From contig CAWIJJ010000015.1 of assembly GCA_963836425.1 (NCBI GenBank), positions 62,001 through 126,000 on the forward strand: DNA of 64,000 nucleotides. Reading direction: 5' to 3'. Within the stretch, counting starts at the first letter, position 1, and the number at the start of each line of letters is the position of its first letter. Below the pieces are notes generated by a model. The model searched no databases. It saw only the letters and a list, made by a program, of their open reading frames with translations, and was not told where the DNA came from. Position numbers and translations under genes: made by a program. Positions 1 to 8,395 of this stretch are shown in pieces. This DNA is from CAWIJJ01 sp963836425 (GTDB lineage: Bacteria; Acidobacteriota; Terriglobia; Bryobacterales; Bryobacteraceae).

Positions 1-540
1 GTTCACCACCGCGGAAGCCTTGATGGCACTGAAATAGATCGACGTCTTATCTGTGTTCGTCACCCGGGCCGCATTGACGCCGACCGTGAAGGTCGAGGTC
101 TTGGCGTTGCCGCTGGTTCCGGCGAGCCCCAGGCTGGCGGCGCCGGCCCAAAGATCGCCCCACCCCGGACTTTGCAGCCTCTCGAAAGCCGTCTGCTCGG
201 CGGCGTCACGGATGGCGGTGATCTGTGCGGGAGTGGCGGAGACTCTGCCGGAGGGCGTGACCACTTCCAGGTTCGCGCCGGAAGTGACTACCGTGCCCTG
301 AACGGTCCTGCCGTCCTGTAATACCACCGTAACCGCTTTTTCGGCAGTTACCGACTGGACCTGGTCCCAGTCCGTTGTGATCGTGCCGAAATGGTCGGTC
401 TTGATGGTAATCTTGCCGCCGTCTTTCTTGACGATGCTGCCCGTTACCCGATCACCATTCTTCAGCGTGATCTGGTCGGCCCACGCGGTGCATAGCAGCA
501 CCGGAATCAGGCACAGGCTGGAATACTTAAAGATGAACAT
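1..540 (-). CDS. DUF481 family outer-surface protein (N-terminal part, cut by window edge)
   Basis: The reading frame opens with ATG at 540 and stays open to the first base of the window, giving 180 residues without a stop, so the C-terminus lies outside. Residues 1-18 form a short signal peptide ending around CTAWA. Residues 20-110 look like two small beta-rich repeats (DRVTGSIVKKDGGKITIKT, then DGRTVQGTVV). From about residue 135 the text GAASLGLAGTSGNAKTSTF followed by a run ending KTSIYFSAIK matches the start of the DUF481 beta-barrel-like domain (YdiY type). DUF481 proteins are thought to sit in the outer membrane; their role is unknown. The family call rests on motif recognition only. 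Confidence 0.72.
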   Translation of the reverse strand, partial: MFIFKYSSLCLIPVLLCTAWADQITLKNGDRVTGSIVKKDGGKITIKTDHFGTITTDWDQVQSVTAEKAVTVVLQDGRTVQGTVVTSGANLEVVTPSGRVSATPAQITAIRDAAEQTAFERLQSPGWGDLWAGAASLGLAGTSGNAKTSTFTVGVNAARVTNTDKTSIYFSAIKASAVVN

Positions 541-612
541 AAGTTTGCATGTAGGCTGATGGGCTTCGTCTACAACCCGCAATTTTCTTCATTGGACCGC
601 AATAAGAGATTT

Positions 613-631
613 TGGGATGTAATTAATCCCA
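613..631. promoter_or_regulatory. AT-centred inverted repeat upstream of the DUF481 gene
   Basis: Perfect 6-bp arms TGGGAT and ATCCCA flank the spacer GTAATTA in an otherwise GC-rich region, about 75 bp before the DUF481 start. It could be an operator or part of a promoter. The remaining 541-761 interval shows no other recognisable feature. Confidence 0.25.
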
Positions 632-761
632 TCGCAATCATGCCGGTGATGGAAAACACCGCAGAATCGCTGCGCAAGCCCTCGCGCGGCGTGCGGAAAT
701 GTAGTAGATGGCGTGTTATCAGCTACTTTCGTATTTGTTAGATATCATACGGGTTTCGAAC

Positions 762-1718
762 TTAGCGGGCCAGGTTAACCAGGTCGCTAAACACGCCGTA
801 GGCGGTCTGTTCCACGCCCGGCTCGATGGAGATCGTTCCGAATGTGCCCATCAGGTCGGTGTGAAACAGGATCAGGTTGGAAGTGCCCGGAGTGCTCGCC
901 AGAATGTCGGCGCGGTCCAGCACCTCGGCCCGCACGCGCAGCGACACGCCCGCCGATGTGCGGCGCCCGCGGCTGATCAGCCGTACGGTTTTGCCTTGCG
1001 CCGTCATCTCGCGGACCCGCTGCGGCGTCAGGCGGATGATGCCGCGCGTCGAAACGTCCCGTGGAGTGACGCGCGCGTCCATCAGCACGTTCGCCAGCGC
1101 CGCGGTTTTGGCGGCCGAGTCCCAGCCCTCCACGTCGAACGCGCCGTCGGCTTCGGTGATGCCCATTGACCGCGCCTTCTCCAGGCCGTCCTCGAACGAT
1201 CCGCCCTGTTCCATCGTTTCCACCACCACCTTGGAAGTCGAATTCAGCGCGCCCGTGAAACCCAGTACCCGCACTCCCGGCATCGTGCGTTCCCAGAGAT
1301 TGAAGACCGGCGCTCCGTCCATCACCGACGATTCGAAGCGGAATCCCACGCCGGCGTGCGCGGCCTCGTCGCGAAGCGCGGCGTAGGCGTGAGCGATGGG
1401 CCCTTTATTAGCCGTCACCACGTGCAGCTTTCGCGAGAAGGCGGCGCGGATGTGCGCGGTTGCCGGTTCGCCGGTGGAAGGCTCCAGGGTGGTGAGTTCC
1501 ACAGCGGCATCCGCGCGTGCCGCATCCAGAAACGCCTCGATGGAGGCGGCGCGCGGCCCGAACCGGGGCTCCGCGCCGAGTCCCGCCGGATCAGCCGCCG
1601 TGCCGTGCCGCAAGGTATGTATGCCGGTGATCGTGAACGGGAATTCCCCGAGCTTCAAACGAATGAGGCGCGCCAGAGCGCGCCCCACATTGCCATAGCC
1701 GATCAGTGCCAGTTTCAA
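762..1718 (-). CDS. hom: Homoserine dehydrogenase (short form, no ACT domain)
   Basis: 318 residues. The N-terminus MKLALIGYGNVGRALARLI is an NAD(P)-binding Rossmann motif (GxGxxG). Downstream, LHVVTANKGPIAHAY carries the T-A-N-K-x-P motif, and FESSVMDGAPVFN plus GALNSTSKVVVETME with GITEADGAFDVEGWDSAAK match the catalytic domain, including the conserved E-A-D-P-x-x-D-x-x-G-x-D-A-A-x-K pattern with small changes (EADGAFDVEGWDSAAK). The enzyme reduces aspartate semialdehyde to homoserine for threonine and methionine. The C-terminal ACT domain of many homologues is absent, so threonine feedback by that domain is not expected. It lies 9 bp downstream of the DUF4139 gene, same strand. The aspartate-pathway genes asd and lysC are at 15-18 kb in the same window. 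Confidence 0.85.
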   Translation of the reverse strand: MKLALIGYGNVGRALARLIRLKLGEFPFTITGIHTLRHGTAADPAGLGAEPRFGPRAASIEAFLDAARADAAVELTTLEPSTGEPATAHIRAAFSRKLHVVTANKGPIAHAYAALRDEAAHAGVGFRFESSVMDGAPVFNLWERTMPGVRVLGFTGALNSTSKVVVETMEQGGSFEDGLEKARSMGITEADGAFDVEGWDSAAKTAALANVLMDARVTPRDVSTRGIIRLTPQRVREMTAQGKTVRLISRGRRTSAGVSLRVRAEVLDRADILASTPGTSNLILFHTDLMGTFGTISIEPGVEQTAYGVFSDLVNLAR

Positions 1719-1727
1719 AGATCGATT

Positions 1728-3779
1728 TTAGAACGCCAGCGCCTCGATCATCTTGTCGAGTTCCGCCTGCAAGGTGCCCTTCTTCCTCTGTGCCTCCGCC
1801 TGACGGTCGCGCAGAGCCACCAACTGCTGTTCGATGGTGTCGATCTGGCGCGCGTAATTCTGCACCTGCTGCTGCTGTCCGCTCACCGAGTTGAGGCTCG
1901 AAATGTTGCGCCGGATGCGCTCCTCGTCGTTGGTCCGGTCGCGCACCTGGTTTTCGAGATCGCGAATCGTCTGGTCGTTGGCGGCGATCAGCCCCTTCTG
2001 GTCGGCGATGCGCTGAAGCTGTTGCCGCCCGGCGGGACTCAGTTCCCGGTTCCGTACGTAGTTCACCAGAATATCCGGCGTGAGATTCACCACCGAGTAG
2101 CTCTGGTCGTAGACGCGCTCTTCGGCCACCGCGAACTCGGTGCTGGCATCCGCCGCCAGTTGCACTTCGAAGCGATACGCGGCCGGGGTCTTTTCAGTGG
2201 CCTTCTGATTGAGCAGCGTGTAACCCGGCCGGATGGGATGCTCGATAACCAGCGTCTTCGCTTTCTGGTCCACATTCCGGATGGTATAGGTGCGGGTCTC
2301 TTCGGCCGCGACCTTGGTGGTGAGAATCCCGCGGCTGGCGTGCAGTTCCCGCACTACGGCGGCCTTGCTGCCGAAGTTCTCGGTGATGCGCGTTCCCAAA
2401 TCCACCGCGTAGCTGATCAGGCGCTTGTCTTTCGCCTTCAGCGTCTCCATCAGGGCCTCGCCTCCATACGCGCCGCCGTCGTAAACCGTGATCGGACCCC
2501 CGTCCAGCGTCTTGCCGGTGTCGTTGGTCAGTTCCGCGGCATTGGTGGGATGAACCGAGCTGTGGTCCGAGTAGATCAGCAGCTTGCGGCCGGTGATCGG
2601 CTGTTGCAGGAACGGCAGCATGGCGGATTCGTTCTTGCGGATGGTGACCGGTTGCGAGATGCGATATTCGAAAAGGTCGCCCAGTTCGCGCGCCGTGGCG
2701 TCGGCCACGATGCTGCTGGGAGTGACTGAGGTTTTTGCCAATTCCTTCTCCATCAGCACCTCCTGGGACGCATCCGCCATCGCCATCTGCCGCGGTGCCG
2801 GAGCTGCGGAGGGCATGAAGCCGCCGGCGACACCGCCGACTGCGCCGCCGTCGCGCCTGTTCATCCGGTTCTCGGCGGGAGCATTTCCGCTGGTGGCGAA
2901 CACACCCTGATGCACCACCGGCCGAGCCGCCGGATCGTCGGCAAGTTCAGCGCCGGGACGCGTCACGTATTTCGGCGCGTAAAGCTGGCTGACGAAGGAA
3001 ATCGGGCGGCCCGATACCAGCGATAGCCGCACCTTCGTCCAGTCCTCGCCGGTCATGTTGTCCACAATCGCCCAGCCCTCCAGCACCGGCTGCCCGGTCT
3101 GGCCGAAAATCAACCGGTAGCTCGATTTCCATACCGGCGCCGGAATCATGTAGCTGGCGGTGACGTCGCGCTCGCCTGCGTCGGTCGAGTCGATATACAC
3201 GCTGCGCTTGTCCTGCGAGCGCGCCGCGGACAGCGCCATCAGGTAATCGCGGAACTGCTGTTGCAGTTGCGGATCGGTGAAGCGGATGCCGGTGGCGGCA
3301 CTGAGGTCGATGGTACGCAGTTCTCCGCCGTCGAGCATCAAAGTAAGCTGCTCGCGCTCCGGTATCCGGTCGCCTCCGCCGGAGGTCACGCGCCCGTTGA
3401 CGATCGCGCCGGTCACGGTTTCATTCCCAAGCTTGAGTTCGATGCGCGCGCCCTTCAGTTGATCCAGCACCGCGCTCAACGGCTGGTGCTCGCCGATCCG
3501 GAAAGGAAACTCGGCCAGCTTGTGGCCCAGCAGATCCATCGAATCGTAGCGCAGGCCGGAGACCTTGCCTCCGCCTTTCTCGTCGATGGTGAGCGACTTG
3601 AGCACGTCGTTCATCTCCGAAGCATTGAACTCGAGGCGCGCGGATTCGCCCGGGCCGAGCCTGCCGGAGCGTTCGAAATAGCCGACGCCGTGCTTGTACA
3701 GGACCACTTCTTTCACCGGCAGGTCCGCCGGCAGCGCCAGCACGGCGCTCAAAAAGAATGCTGCAAGGGTGCGCTTCAT
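1728..3779 (-). CDS. DUF4139 domain protein, exported
   Basis: I start at the ATG at 3779, because it is preceded by GGAG and followed directly by a signal peptide (MKRTLAAFFLSAVLALPADL); the frame is open 15 codons further upstream without a signal-like sequence. The product is 683 residues. VKEVVLYKHGVGYFERSG at the N-terminus and ATGIRFTDPQLQQQF, SYMIPAPVWKSSYRL and GWAIVDNMTGEDW in the middle are typical of the DUF4139 (mucoidy-inhibitor MuiA-like) family. Residues around 290-330 are a low-complexity Gly/Met/Ala linker. The last 120 residues are a predicted coiled coil (many Gln, Arg, Glu). Function unknown; the protein should be periplasmic or surface-attached. Confidence 0.75.
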   Translation of the reverse strand: MKRTLAAFFLSAVLALPADLPVKEVVLYKHGVGYFERSGRLGPGESARLEFNASEMNDVLKSLTIDEKGGGKVSGLRYDSMDLLGHKLAEFPFRIGEHQPLSAVLDQLKGARIELKLGNETVTGAIVNGRVTSGGGDRIPEREQLTLMLDGGELRTIDLSAATGIRFTDPQLQQQFRDYLMALSAARSQDKRSVYIDSTDAGERDVTASYMIPAPVWKSSYRLIFGQTGQPVLEGWAIVDNMTGEDWTKVRLSLVSGRPISFVSQLYAPKYVTRPGAELADDPAARPVVHQGVFATSGNAPAENRMNRRDGGAVGGVAGGFMPSAAPAPRQMAMADASQEVLMEKELAKTSVTPSSIVADATARELGDLFEYRISQPVTIRKNESAMLPFLQQPITGRKLLIYSDHSSVHPTNAAELTNDTGKTLDGGPITVYDGGAYGGEALMETLKAKDKRLISYAVDLGTRITENFGSKAAVVRELHASRGILTTKVAAEETRTYTIRNVDQKAKTLVIEHPIRPGYTLLNQKATEKTPAAYRFEVQLAADASTEFAVAEERVYDQSYSVVNLTPDILVNYVRNRELSPAGRQQLQRIADQKGLIAANDQTIRDLENQVRDRTNDEERIRRNISSLNSVSGQQQQVQNYARQIDTIEQQLVALRDRQAEAQRKKGTLQAELDKMIEALAF

Positions 3780-3827
3780 ATGTTCTCCACACGGGAAATG
3801 CCCCCGACGGCATTTCTCTTTCAAAAC

Positions 3828-4241
3828 TTATTCGCCCATCACCTTCAGGATGACGCGTTTCGCTCGCTGTCCGTCGAACTCGGCGTAATAAACCTGCTGC
3901 CACGGGCCGAAATCGAGCTTCCCCTTGGTGACCGGCACGATCACCTCGTGATGCACCAGCAGGCTTTTCAGATGCGAATCGCCGTTGCTCTCACCGGTCC
4001 GGTGGTGCCGGTAGTCCTCCCGGAACGGCGCCAGTTTCTCCAGCCATTCGTCGATATCGGCAAGCAGCCCGTCTTCGGCATCGTTCACCCACACTCCGGC
4101 GGTGATGTGCATGGCGGAAACCAGCACCATGCCTTCTTGGACACCGCTTTTGCGCAGCGCGGTTTCCACGCGATCCGTAATATTAATGAACTCCCGGTGC
4201 CTGGCCGTCTTGAACGTGAGATATTCCGTGTAGAATCGCAT
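3828..4241 (-). CDS. yjbQ: YjbQ family protein (UPF0047)
   Basis: 137 residues from the ATG at 4241; an in-frame ATG at 4256 is possible. VSAMHITAGVWVNDAEDGLL and DSHLKSLLVHHEVIVPVTKG carry the conserved His and Asp/Glu positions of the YjbQ family, and LDFGPWQQVYYAEFDG is its C-terminal signature. Some members can complement thiamine-phosphate synthase mutants weakly, but the real job of the family is not known. Only 24 bp separate this start from the divergent response regulator at 4266, so the promoter of at least one of the two lies in the other's coding sequence. Confidence 0.85.
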   Translation of the reverse strand: MRFYTEYLTFKTARHREFINITDRVETALRKSGVQEGMVLVSAMHITAGVWVNDAEDGLLADIDEWLEKLAPFREDYRHHRTGESNGDSHLKSLLVHHEVIVPVTKGKLDFGPWQQVYYAEFDGQRAKRVILKVMGE

Positions 4242-4265
4242 AGGGCGATCATACAACCCCCAATT

Positions 4266-4655
4266 ATGCCTCCAGGTGGAAAAGTACTGCTTGTCGATGA
4301 CGAACCGCCGCTCCTCAAGATGATGGGCCTCTATCTGAACCGCCGGGGATTCGAAGTGGTCACGACCGGTGCCACCGGCAAAGCCTGGGAGCTTTTTTCC
4401 GCCGCGCCCGGCGAGTTCTCACTCGCCGTCCTGGACGCAACCATGGGGGGAATGAGCATGGAGGAACTTGCGCAGCGGATCCTCGATGCGAGTTCCACGG
4501 TCCGCATCATCACGGCCAGCGGATATCCGGTGAATCTCAGCGCGCTCCTCGAACGTCATCCCCAGCGGGTGGTTTTTCTGCAAAAACCGTTCAGCCCGGA
4601 AGCGTTGGTTTCCACAGTACGGAGAATGCTTGGCCAGGAAGAAGAAAACATTTGA
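4266..4655 (+). CDS. Single-domain response regulator (receiver only)
   Basis: 129 residues, one receiver domain and no output domain. KVLLVDDEPPLLKMMG has the acidic pair, LAVLDATMGGMSMEEL holds the phospho-acceptor Asp at the end of beta 3, IITASGYP the Thr/Ser, and VFLQKPFSPEAL the conserved Lys-Pro. It probably acts by protein contact, as stand-alone CheY-like proteins do, or as a phosphate sink. No kinase gene is adjacent. The last eight codons overlap the next, 50-residue gene. Confidence 0.85.
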   Translation: MPPGGKVLLVDDEPPLLKMMGLYLNRRGFEVVTTGATGKAWELFSAAPGEFSLAVLDATMGGMSMEELAQRILDASSTVRIITASGYPVNLSALLERHPQRVVFLQKPFSPEALVSTVRRMLGQEEENI

Positions 4656-4782
4656 CGTCACCCGCGAAGTGAAGGCGATCGCCCGGGAGCGCGTCGGCTC
4701 CGTGCCCGCGGCCAAGCCTATCGAGCCTAAATCCAGGCGCAAAAAACCCAAGCACAAGAAGCCCGCGGGAGACGAGGGCTGA
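4630..4782 (+). CDS. Small highly basic protein, 50 residues
   Basis: The frame begins with TTG at 4630, six bases after a GGAG ribosome-binding site at 4621-4624, and ends in TGA at 4780-4782, directly followed by the ATG of the next gene. It overlaps the response regulator by 26 bp in another frame. The product starts (M)ARKKKTFDVTREVKAIAR and ends with a Lys/Arg/Pro-rich tail (SRRKKPKHKKPAGDEG); about one third of the residues are Lys or Arg. Placement exactly between two genes, with a good ribosome-binding site, supports a real gene. The charge suggests nucleic-acid or ribosome binding, but no family is recognised. Confidence 0.55.
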   Translation: MARKKKTFDVTREVKAIARERVGSVPAAKPIEPKSRRKKPKHKKPAGDEG

Positions 4783-5541
4783 ATGCGGCAGACGGAAGCC
4801 CAGTGCTCGCGCCGGGAGTTTCTGGCTTTCGGCTCCGCCTTCGGATGGTTCCCGTTCTTCCGCCCGAAGCATGTCGGCCTGGCCGGAGCCCGCTTCCGCA
4901 TTCACCGCTACGGACGCTCCCTCCGGCGCTACCTGCTGATTCACGGCAACGAAGAAACCGCGCGCGAGGTGTTGCTGGCCCACATGATCAATCATGAGGG
5001 CATCGGCTATGAGGTGGAATCGCACACCCGCAACGTCTCCATCCAAGGCGGTCTGATCGACCCGAATCGCATGTTTTCCCGTGTTGGAGCAGAAGCCAGT
5101 CTGAAGCGCCTGAATCCGGACTGGCCGCGGCAGAAGATCGTCAACGCCCTCGATGAGCTCGACCGCGGGCGGGAGAAACTGGTGCGTGCCGTGCTGGCGC
5201 CCGATGGCGGCCTGACGGTGGTGCTGCACAACAACGCGGAAGGGTATTCGGTGGCCGACGAAGAGCCGATCAGCGACGCGGCCTCCATGCGCGAGCGGGA
5301 CAACCCCAGGGCCTTCTTCCTCTGCACCGACCCGGAAGATTTCCGCATCCTCTCGCAGTCCGCTTACAACGTGGTACTGCAAAGGAAGGGTCCCCGCCCG
5401 GACGATGGCTCGCTGTCCAGGCTGGCCGCGGACCGCGGCGTGCGCTACGTGAACCTGGAGGTGGCGCTGGGACGTCGCGCCCGCCAGCAGGAAATGTTGG
5501 CCTGGCTCGAGTGGACGCTGCCGCAGGCGTACTCTACATGA
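4783..5541 (+). CDS. Tat-signal protein, possibly M14/desuccinylase-like
   Basis: 252 residues. The N-terminus CSRREFLAFGSAFGW is a twin-arginine signal. The mature part contains LLIHGNEETAREVLLAH, whose H-G-N-E resembles the zinc-binding H-x-x-E of M14 carboxypeptidases and succinylglutamate desuccinylases, then IDPNRMFSR, which resembles the N-R substrate motif of that fold, then VVLHNNAEGYS, a possible third metal ligand. On this basis it could be an exported amide hydrolase, but the similarity is limited to short motifs. It starts immediately after the stop of the small basic protein and its 3' end overlaps the convergent dnaJ by 8 bp. Confidence 0.55.
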   Translation: MRQTEAQCSRREFLAFGSAFGWFPFFRPKHVGLAGARFRIHRYGRSLRRYLLIHGNEETAREVLLAHMINHEGIGYEVESHTRNVSIQGGLIDPNRMFSRVGAEASLKRLNPDWPRQKIVNALDELDRGREKLVRAVLAPDGGLTVVLHNNAEGYSVADEEPISDAASMRERDNPRAFFLCTDPEDFRILSQSAYNVVLQRKGPRPDDGSLSRLAADRGVRYVNLEVALGRRARQQEMLAWLEWTLPQAYST

Positions 5542-6658
5542 AGTAGTCTTTGACTTTTTCGAACAGGCCCTTTTCGGCGGGCGCGTTGTCCACCGGGAGC
5601 GTCTCCCGAAGCTGTTCCATCAACTTGCGCTGCTCGCGCGTGAGCCGGGCCGGAATCTTGACGTCCACGTGCACGAACAGGTCGCCGCGGCTGCTGCCGT
5701 TGAGCACCGGAACGCCCTTGTGCCGCAGCCGGAACTCAGCGCCGTTCTGCGTTCCTTCCGGGATCTTCAGTTTGTGGGGCTGTTCGAGCGTGGGTATTTC
5801 AATTTCAGTGCCGAGCGCTGCCTGCGCGATATTCACGGGAATCGTGCAGTGCAGGTCGCTCTCCCGCCGCTCGAAGAACTGGTGCGGCTTCACCTTGAGG
5901 AATACGTAGAGGTCGCCGTTCGGCCCCCCGTTGGCGCCGGGCTGGCCTTCGCCCGCCAGGCGCATACGCGTCCCGTCGTCCACCCCCGCCGGAATGTTCA
6001 CCTTCAGTTTCCGGTGGACCTGTTTGTAGCCCTGCCCCCGGCACCCGCTGCACGGATTCCGGATAATGTGCCCGGAACCGTTGCACGTGCTGCAAGTTCG
6101 CCGGATGGATAGAAAGCTCTGCTGATAAATAATCTCGCCGCGGCCGTGACAGGTGGGGCAGGAGCTCGGACCGCTGCCCGGCTCTGACCCCGATCCCTTG
6201 CACCTGTCGCATGCCTCCATTCGGGGAACCTGGATCTCGGCGGGAAGCCCGAACACCGCCTCTTCGAAGGCGATTTCCAGGTCGTAGCGGACATCCTCGC
6301 CGCGCTGTGCCCGGTTGCGGCGGCGGCCGCCTCCGCCGAACAGGTCGCCGAAACCGAAAAAGTCGCCCAGAATGTCGCCGAAATCGGCGAAATTCTCCGG
6401 GTTGAAACCCTGACTGGCCGCGCCCTGCACGCCGGCATGGCCGTAGCGGTCGTAAGCGGCCCGCTTCTGCGGATCGCTGAGAACGCTGTACGCCTCCGCC
6501 GCTTCCTTGAATTTCTCCTCGGCTTCGGGATTTTCCGGGTTGCGGTCCGGGTGGTGCTGCAACGCCAGCTTGCGGTAAGCGCCCTTGATCTCCTGCTCAC
6601 CGGCCTCGCGGCCCACACCGAGGACTTCGTAGTAATCTCTTTTTGCCACGGAACTCAC
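5534..6658 (-). CDS. dnaJ: Chaperone protein DnaJ
   Basis: 374 residues with the full type I layout. Residues 1-75 are the J domain, with the H-P-D tripeptide in LQHHPDRNPENP that triggers DnaK ATP hydrolysis. A Gly/Phe-rich segment follows (DFGDILGDFFGFGDLFGGGG). Four zinc-binding repeats are intact: CDRCKGSG, CPTCHGRG, CSTCNGSG and CSGCRGQG. The C-terminal substrate-binding domains end normally. It is the last gene of hrcA-grpE-dnaJ and starts 5 bp after grpE. It is co-chaperone for DnaK, whose gene is not in the window. Confidence 0.97.
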   Translation of the reverse strand: MSSVAKRDYYEVLGVGREAGEQEIKGAYRKLALQHHPDRNPENPEAEEKFKEAAEAYSVLSDPQKRAAYDRYGHAGVQGAASQGFNPENFADFGDILGDFFGFGDLFGGGGRRRNRAQRGEDVRYDLEIAFEEAVFGLPAEIQVPRMEACDRCKGSGSEPGSGPSSCPTCHGRGEIIYQQSFLSIRRTCSTCNGSGHIIRNPCSGCRGQGYKQVHRKLKVNIPAGVDDGTRMRLAGEGQPGANGGPNGDLYVFLKVKPHQFFERRESDLHCTIPVNIAQAALGTEIEIPTLEQPHKLKIPEGTQNGAEFRLRHKGVPVLNGSSRGDLFVHVDVKIPARLTREQRKLMEQLRETLPVDNAPAEKGLFEKVKDYFM

Positions 6659-6663
6659 AGATT

Positions 6664-7203
6664 TTACGGCCTTACCGCTACTTTTACCCAGGCGGGTCGG
6701 AGTAGCTTGCCTTTGAAATTATAGCCCTTTTGAAGTTCACCCAGAATCGCCTGATCCTCGGCCTCTTCCGTCTTCTCACGCTGCACGGCCTCGTGGATGT
6801 TCGGGTCGAACAGCTTGCCCGCGGTCTCGATGGGCTCGAGGCCGCTTCGGCGCAGGATCTCGGAAAGCCGGTTGTAGATCAATTCCACACCGCGGGCATA
6901 TTCCTTATCCGCTGTTTCCACCTTCAACGCTCGTTCAAAGTCGTCCAGCACCGGGAGAATGTCGCGAACCGCGTCCATGGCTGCAAATTGCAGATATTCG
7001 GAGCGTTCGCGGTCGGCACGGCGGCGGAAATTGTCGAATTCCGCGCGGGCCCGGAGCAGACGGTCCTGGAGGTCGGCATTTTCCGCGGCGAGGCGGTCCC
7101 GTTCGGCGGCCAAAGCTTCCAATTGGCCTGCGGTCCCCTCGTCGCCGGCAGCTTCGCCGGGAAGATTCTCGGTCACATTCGTATCGGGCTTCTGCGTATC
7201 CAC
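6664..7203 (-). CDS. grpE: Nucleotide exchange factor GrpE
   Basis: 179 residues. An acidic N-terminal tail is followed by a long heptad-rich coiled coil (about residues 25-80: LEALAAERDRLAAENADL, then EFDNFRRRADRERSEY), then the conserved DILPVLDDFERAL segment and the beta-domain with LFDPNIHEAV and LLRPAWVKVA. GrpE dimers release ADP from DnaK. Position between hrcA and dnaJ, with a 49-bp gap to hrcA, supports one heat-shock transcription unit. Confidence 0.96.
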   Translation of the reverse strand: MDTQKPDTNVTENLPGEAAGDEGTAGQLEALAAERDRLAAENADLQDRLLRARAEFDNFRRRADRERSEYLQFAAMDAVRDILPVLDDFERALKVETADKEYARGVELIYNRLSEILRRSGLEPIETAGKLFDPNIHEAVQREKTEEAEDQAILGELQKGYNFKGKLLRPAWVKVAVRP

Positions 7204-7252
7204 TCTTTACAGTTTATCAAAGCGGGTCAAGGTACTCCCGTATCCCGGCAGG

Positions 7253-8290
7253 TCAGAAGCGGGCGTTTCCGAGCGCGAAGCTGATTTCGAGCACCGCGCC
7301 CATCACGCGCTCGTACTGCATGCGCATGGGGCCCAGCACCGCCACTTTCGCGGGCAGTCCGCTGGCCAGCCGGATAGTCATCCCGATCAGCGCCAGGTCC
7401 TTCATGGCGGGATGCGCCTGTTCCAGGCCCACGTGTACCTGAAGTTCGCCCGGAGGCTGTTCGAGGAAGCGGTCCAGCAGTTCGATCAATCGCCGCTTTT
7501 CTTCGAGCGCCTGCATCAGCTCGCGCAATTTTTCCCGCGTCAGGTGCAGGTCCAGCCCGAGCAGGTTGGAAGCGCCTTCCATGTGAATCTCGGGCGAGGT
7601 ATCCACTTCCAGCAGGCCTTCGCGATAGAACACCTGGAGATTGCTCAGCACCGCGTCGTACAGGGCCCGTTCTTCGAGCATCCGCCGCAGCAGTTCGCGC
7701 CGCGCTTCGCCAAGCTGCCAGCCGCGGAAATTCCGGTTCACATAGTTCCGGATGGAAACAAGGTCGTCCGGCGAAATCGGCTGTTCCAGATTGACCACCC
7801 GGTTGCGCACTACCTGGTCGCGGGTAATCAGAATCATCAGCACGCGCCGGTCGGCCAGCGGCACCAGCTCCACTTGGTCGAGCTCCTGCGAAACGGCCGG
7901 GAGGGCGGCGGCGATCCCGATATTCCGCGTCAGCTCGGTGAGCATGTGGCTGGAGCGCTCCACCCTGGCCGCGACGCTGTGCAGCCCGTCGAATTCGCTG
8001 CGCAGCCGCGCCGAGTCAGCCAGCCCCATCCGGCCCGCCGTCAGCGAGCCGACGTAAAAGCGGAAAGCCTTTTCGGTGGGAATTCGGCCCGCCGATGTAT
8101 GCGGTTGCGACAGGTACCCCTCGTCCGCCAGATCCGCCATGACGTTTCGAATCGAAGCCGGACTGAGCGCATTGCTCCGTCGCTTGGACACAGTGCGCGA
8201 CCCGACCGGCTCGCCCGTCTCGATGTAGGCGCGGACGATCGATGTGAGGATCTCCCTATGTCTCGATTTGAGCGGCGCGTCCGTTCGCAT
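7253..8290 (-). CDS. hrcA: Heat-inducible transcription repressor HrcA
   Basis: 345 residues. The N-terminal winged helix is clear (LKSRHREILTSIVRAYIETG, EPVGSRTVSKR, SPASIRNVMADLADEGYL, PHTSAGRIPTEKAFRFYV). The central dimerisation/GAF-like domain and a C-terminal region with GPMRMQYERVMGAV complete the family pattern. HrcA normally represses heat-shock genes by binding CIRCE operators and needs GroEL to fold. I found no TTAGCACTC-type CIRCE repeat upstream of this gene or of grpE, so autoregulation through CIRCE is not evident here. Confidence 0.95.
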   Translation of the reverse strand: MRTDAPLKSRHREILTSIVRAYIETGEPVGSRTVSKRRSNALSPASIRNVMADLADEGYLSQPHTSAGRIPTEKAFRFYVGSLTAGRMGLADSARLRSEFDGLHSVAARVERSSHMLTELTRNIGIAAALPAVSQELDQVELVPLADRRVLMILITRDQVVRNRVVNLEQPISPDDLVSIRNYVNRNFRGWQLGEARRELLRRMLEERALYDAVLSNLQVFYREGLLEVDTSPEIHMEGASNLLGLDLHLTREKLRELMQALEEKRRLIELLDRFLEQPPGELQVHVGLEQAHPAMKDLALIGMTIRLASGLPAKVAVLGPMRMQYERVMGAVLEISFALGNARF

Positions 8291-8367
8291 GGAACAGTTG
8301 AACTACAAAACCCCTGATCAGCATTGTAATCCGGTGAAAGCAAAGGGGTCAAATCGGCCCTTCGAAG

Positions 8368-8388
8368 GGGCACCTCGATCTGGTGCCC
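8368..8388 (-). terminator. Hairpin between the methyltransferase remnant and hrcA
   Basis: A perfect 7-bp stem GGGCACC/GGTGCCC with a 7-nt loop, next to a second 12-bp palindrome CCCTTCGAAGGG at 8358-8369. Both lie just downstream of the stop at 8396 and upstream of hrcA. No T run follows, so a terminator role is weakly supported. Confidence 0.3.
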
Positions 8389-8395
8389 GCGCGCC

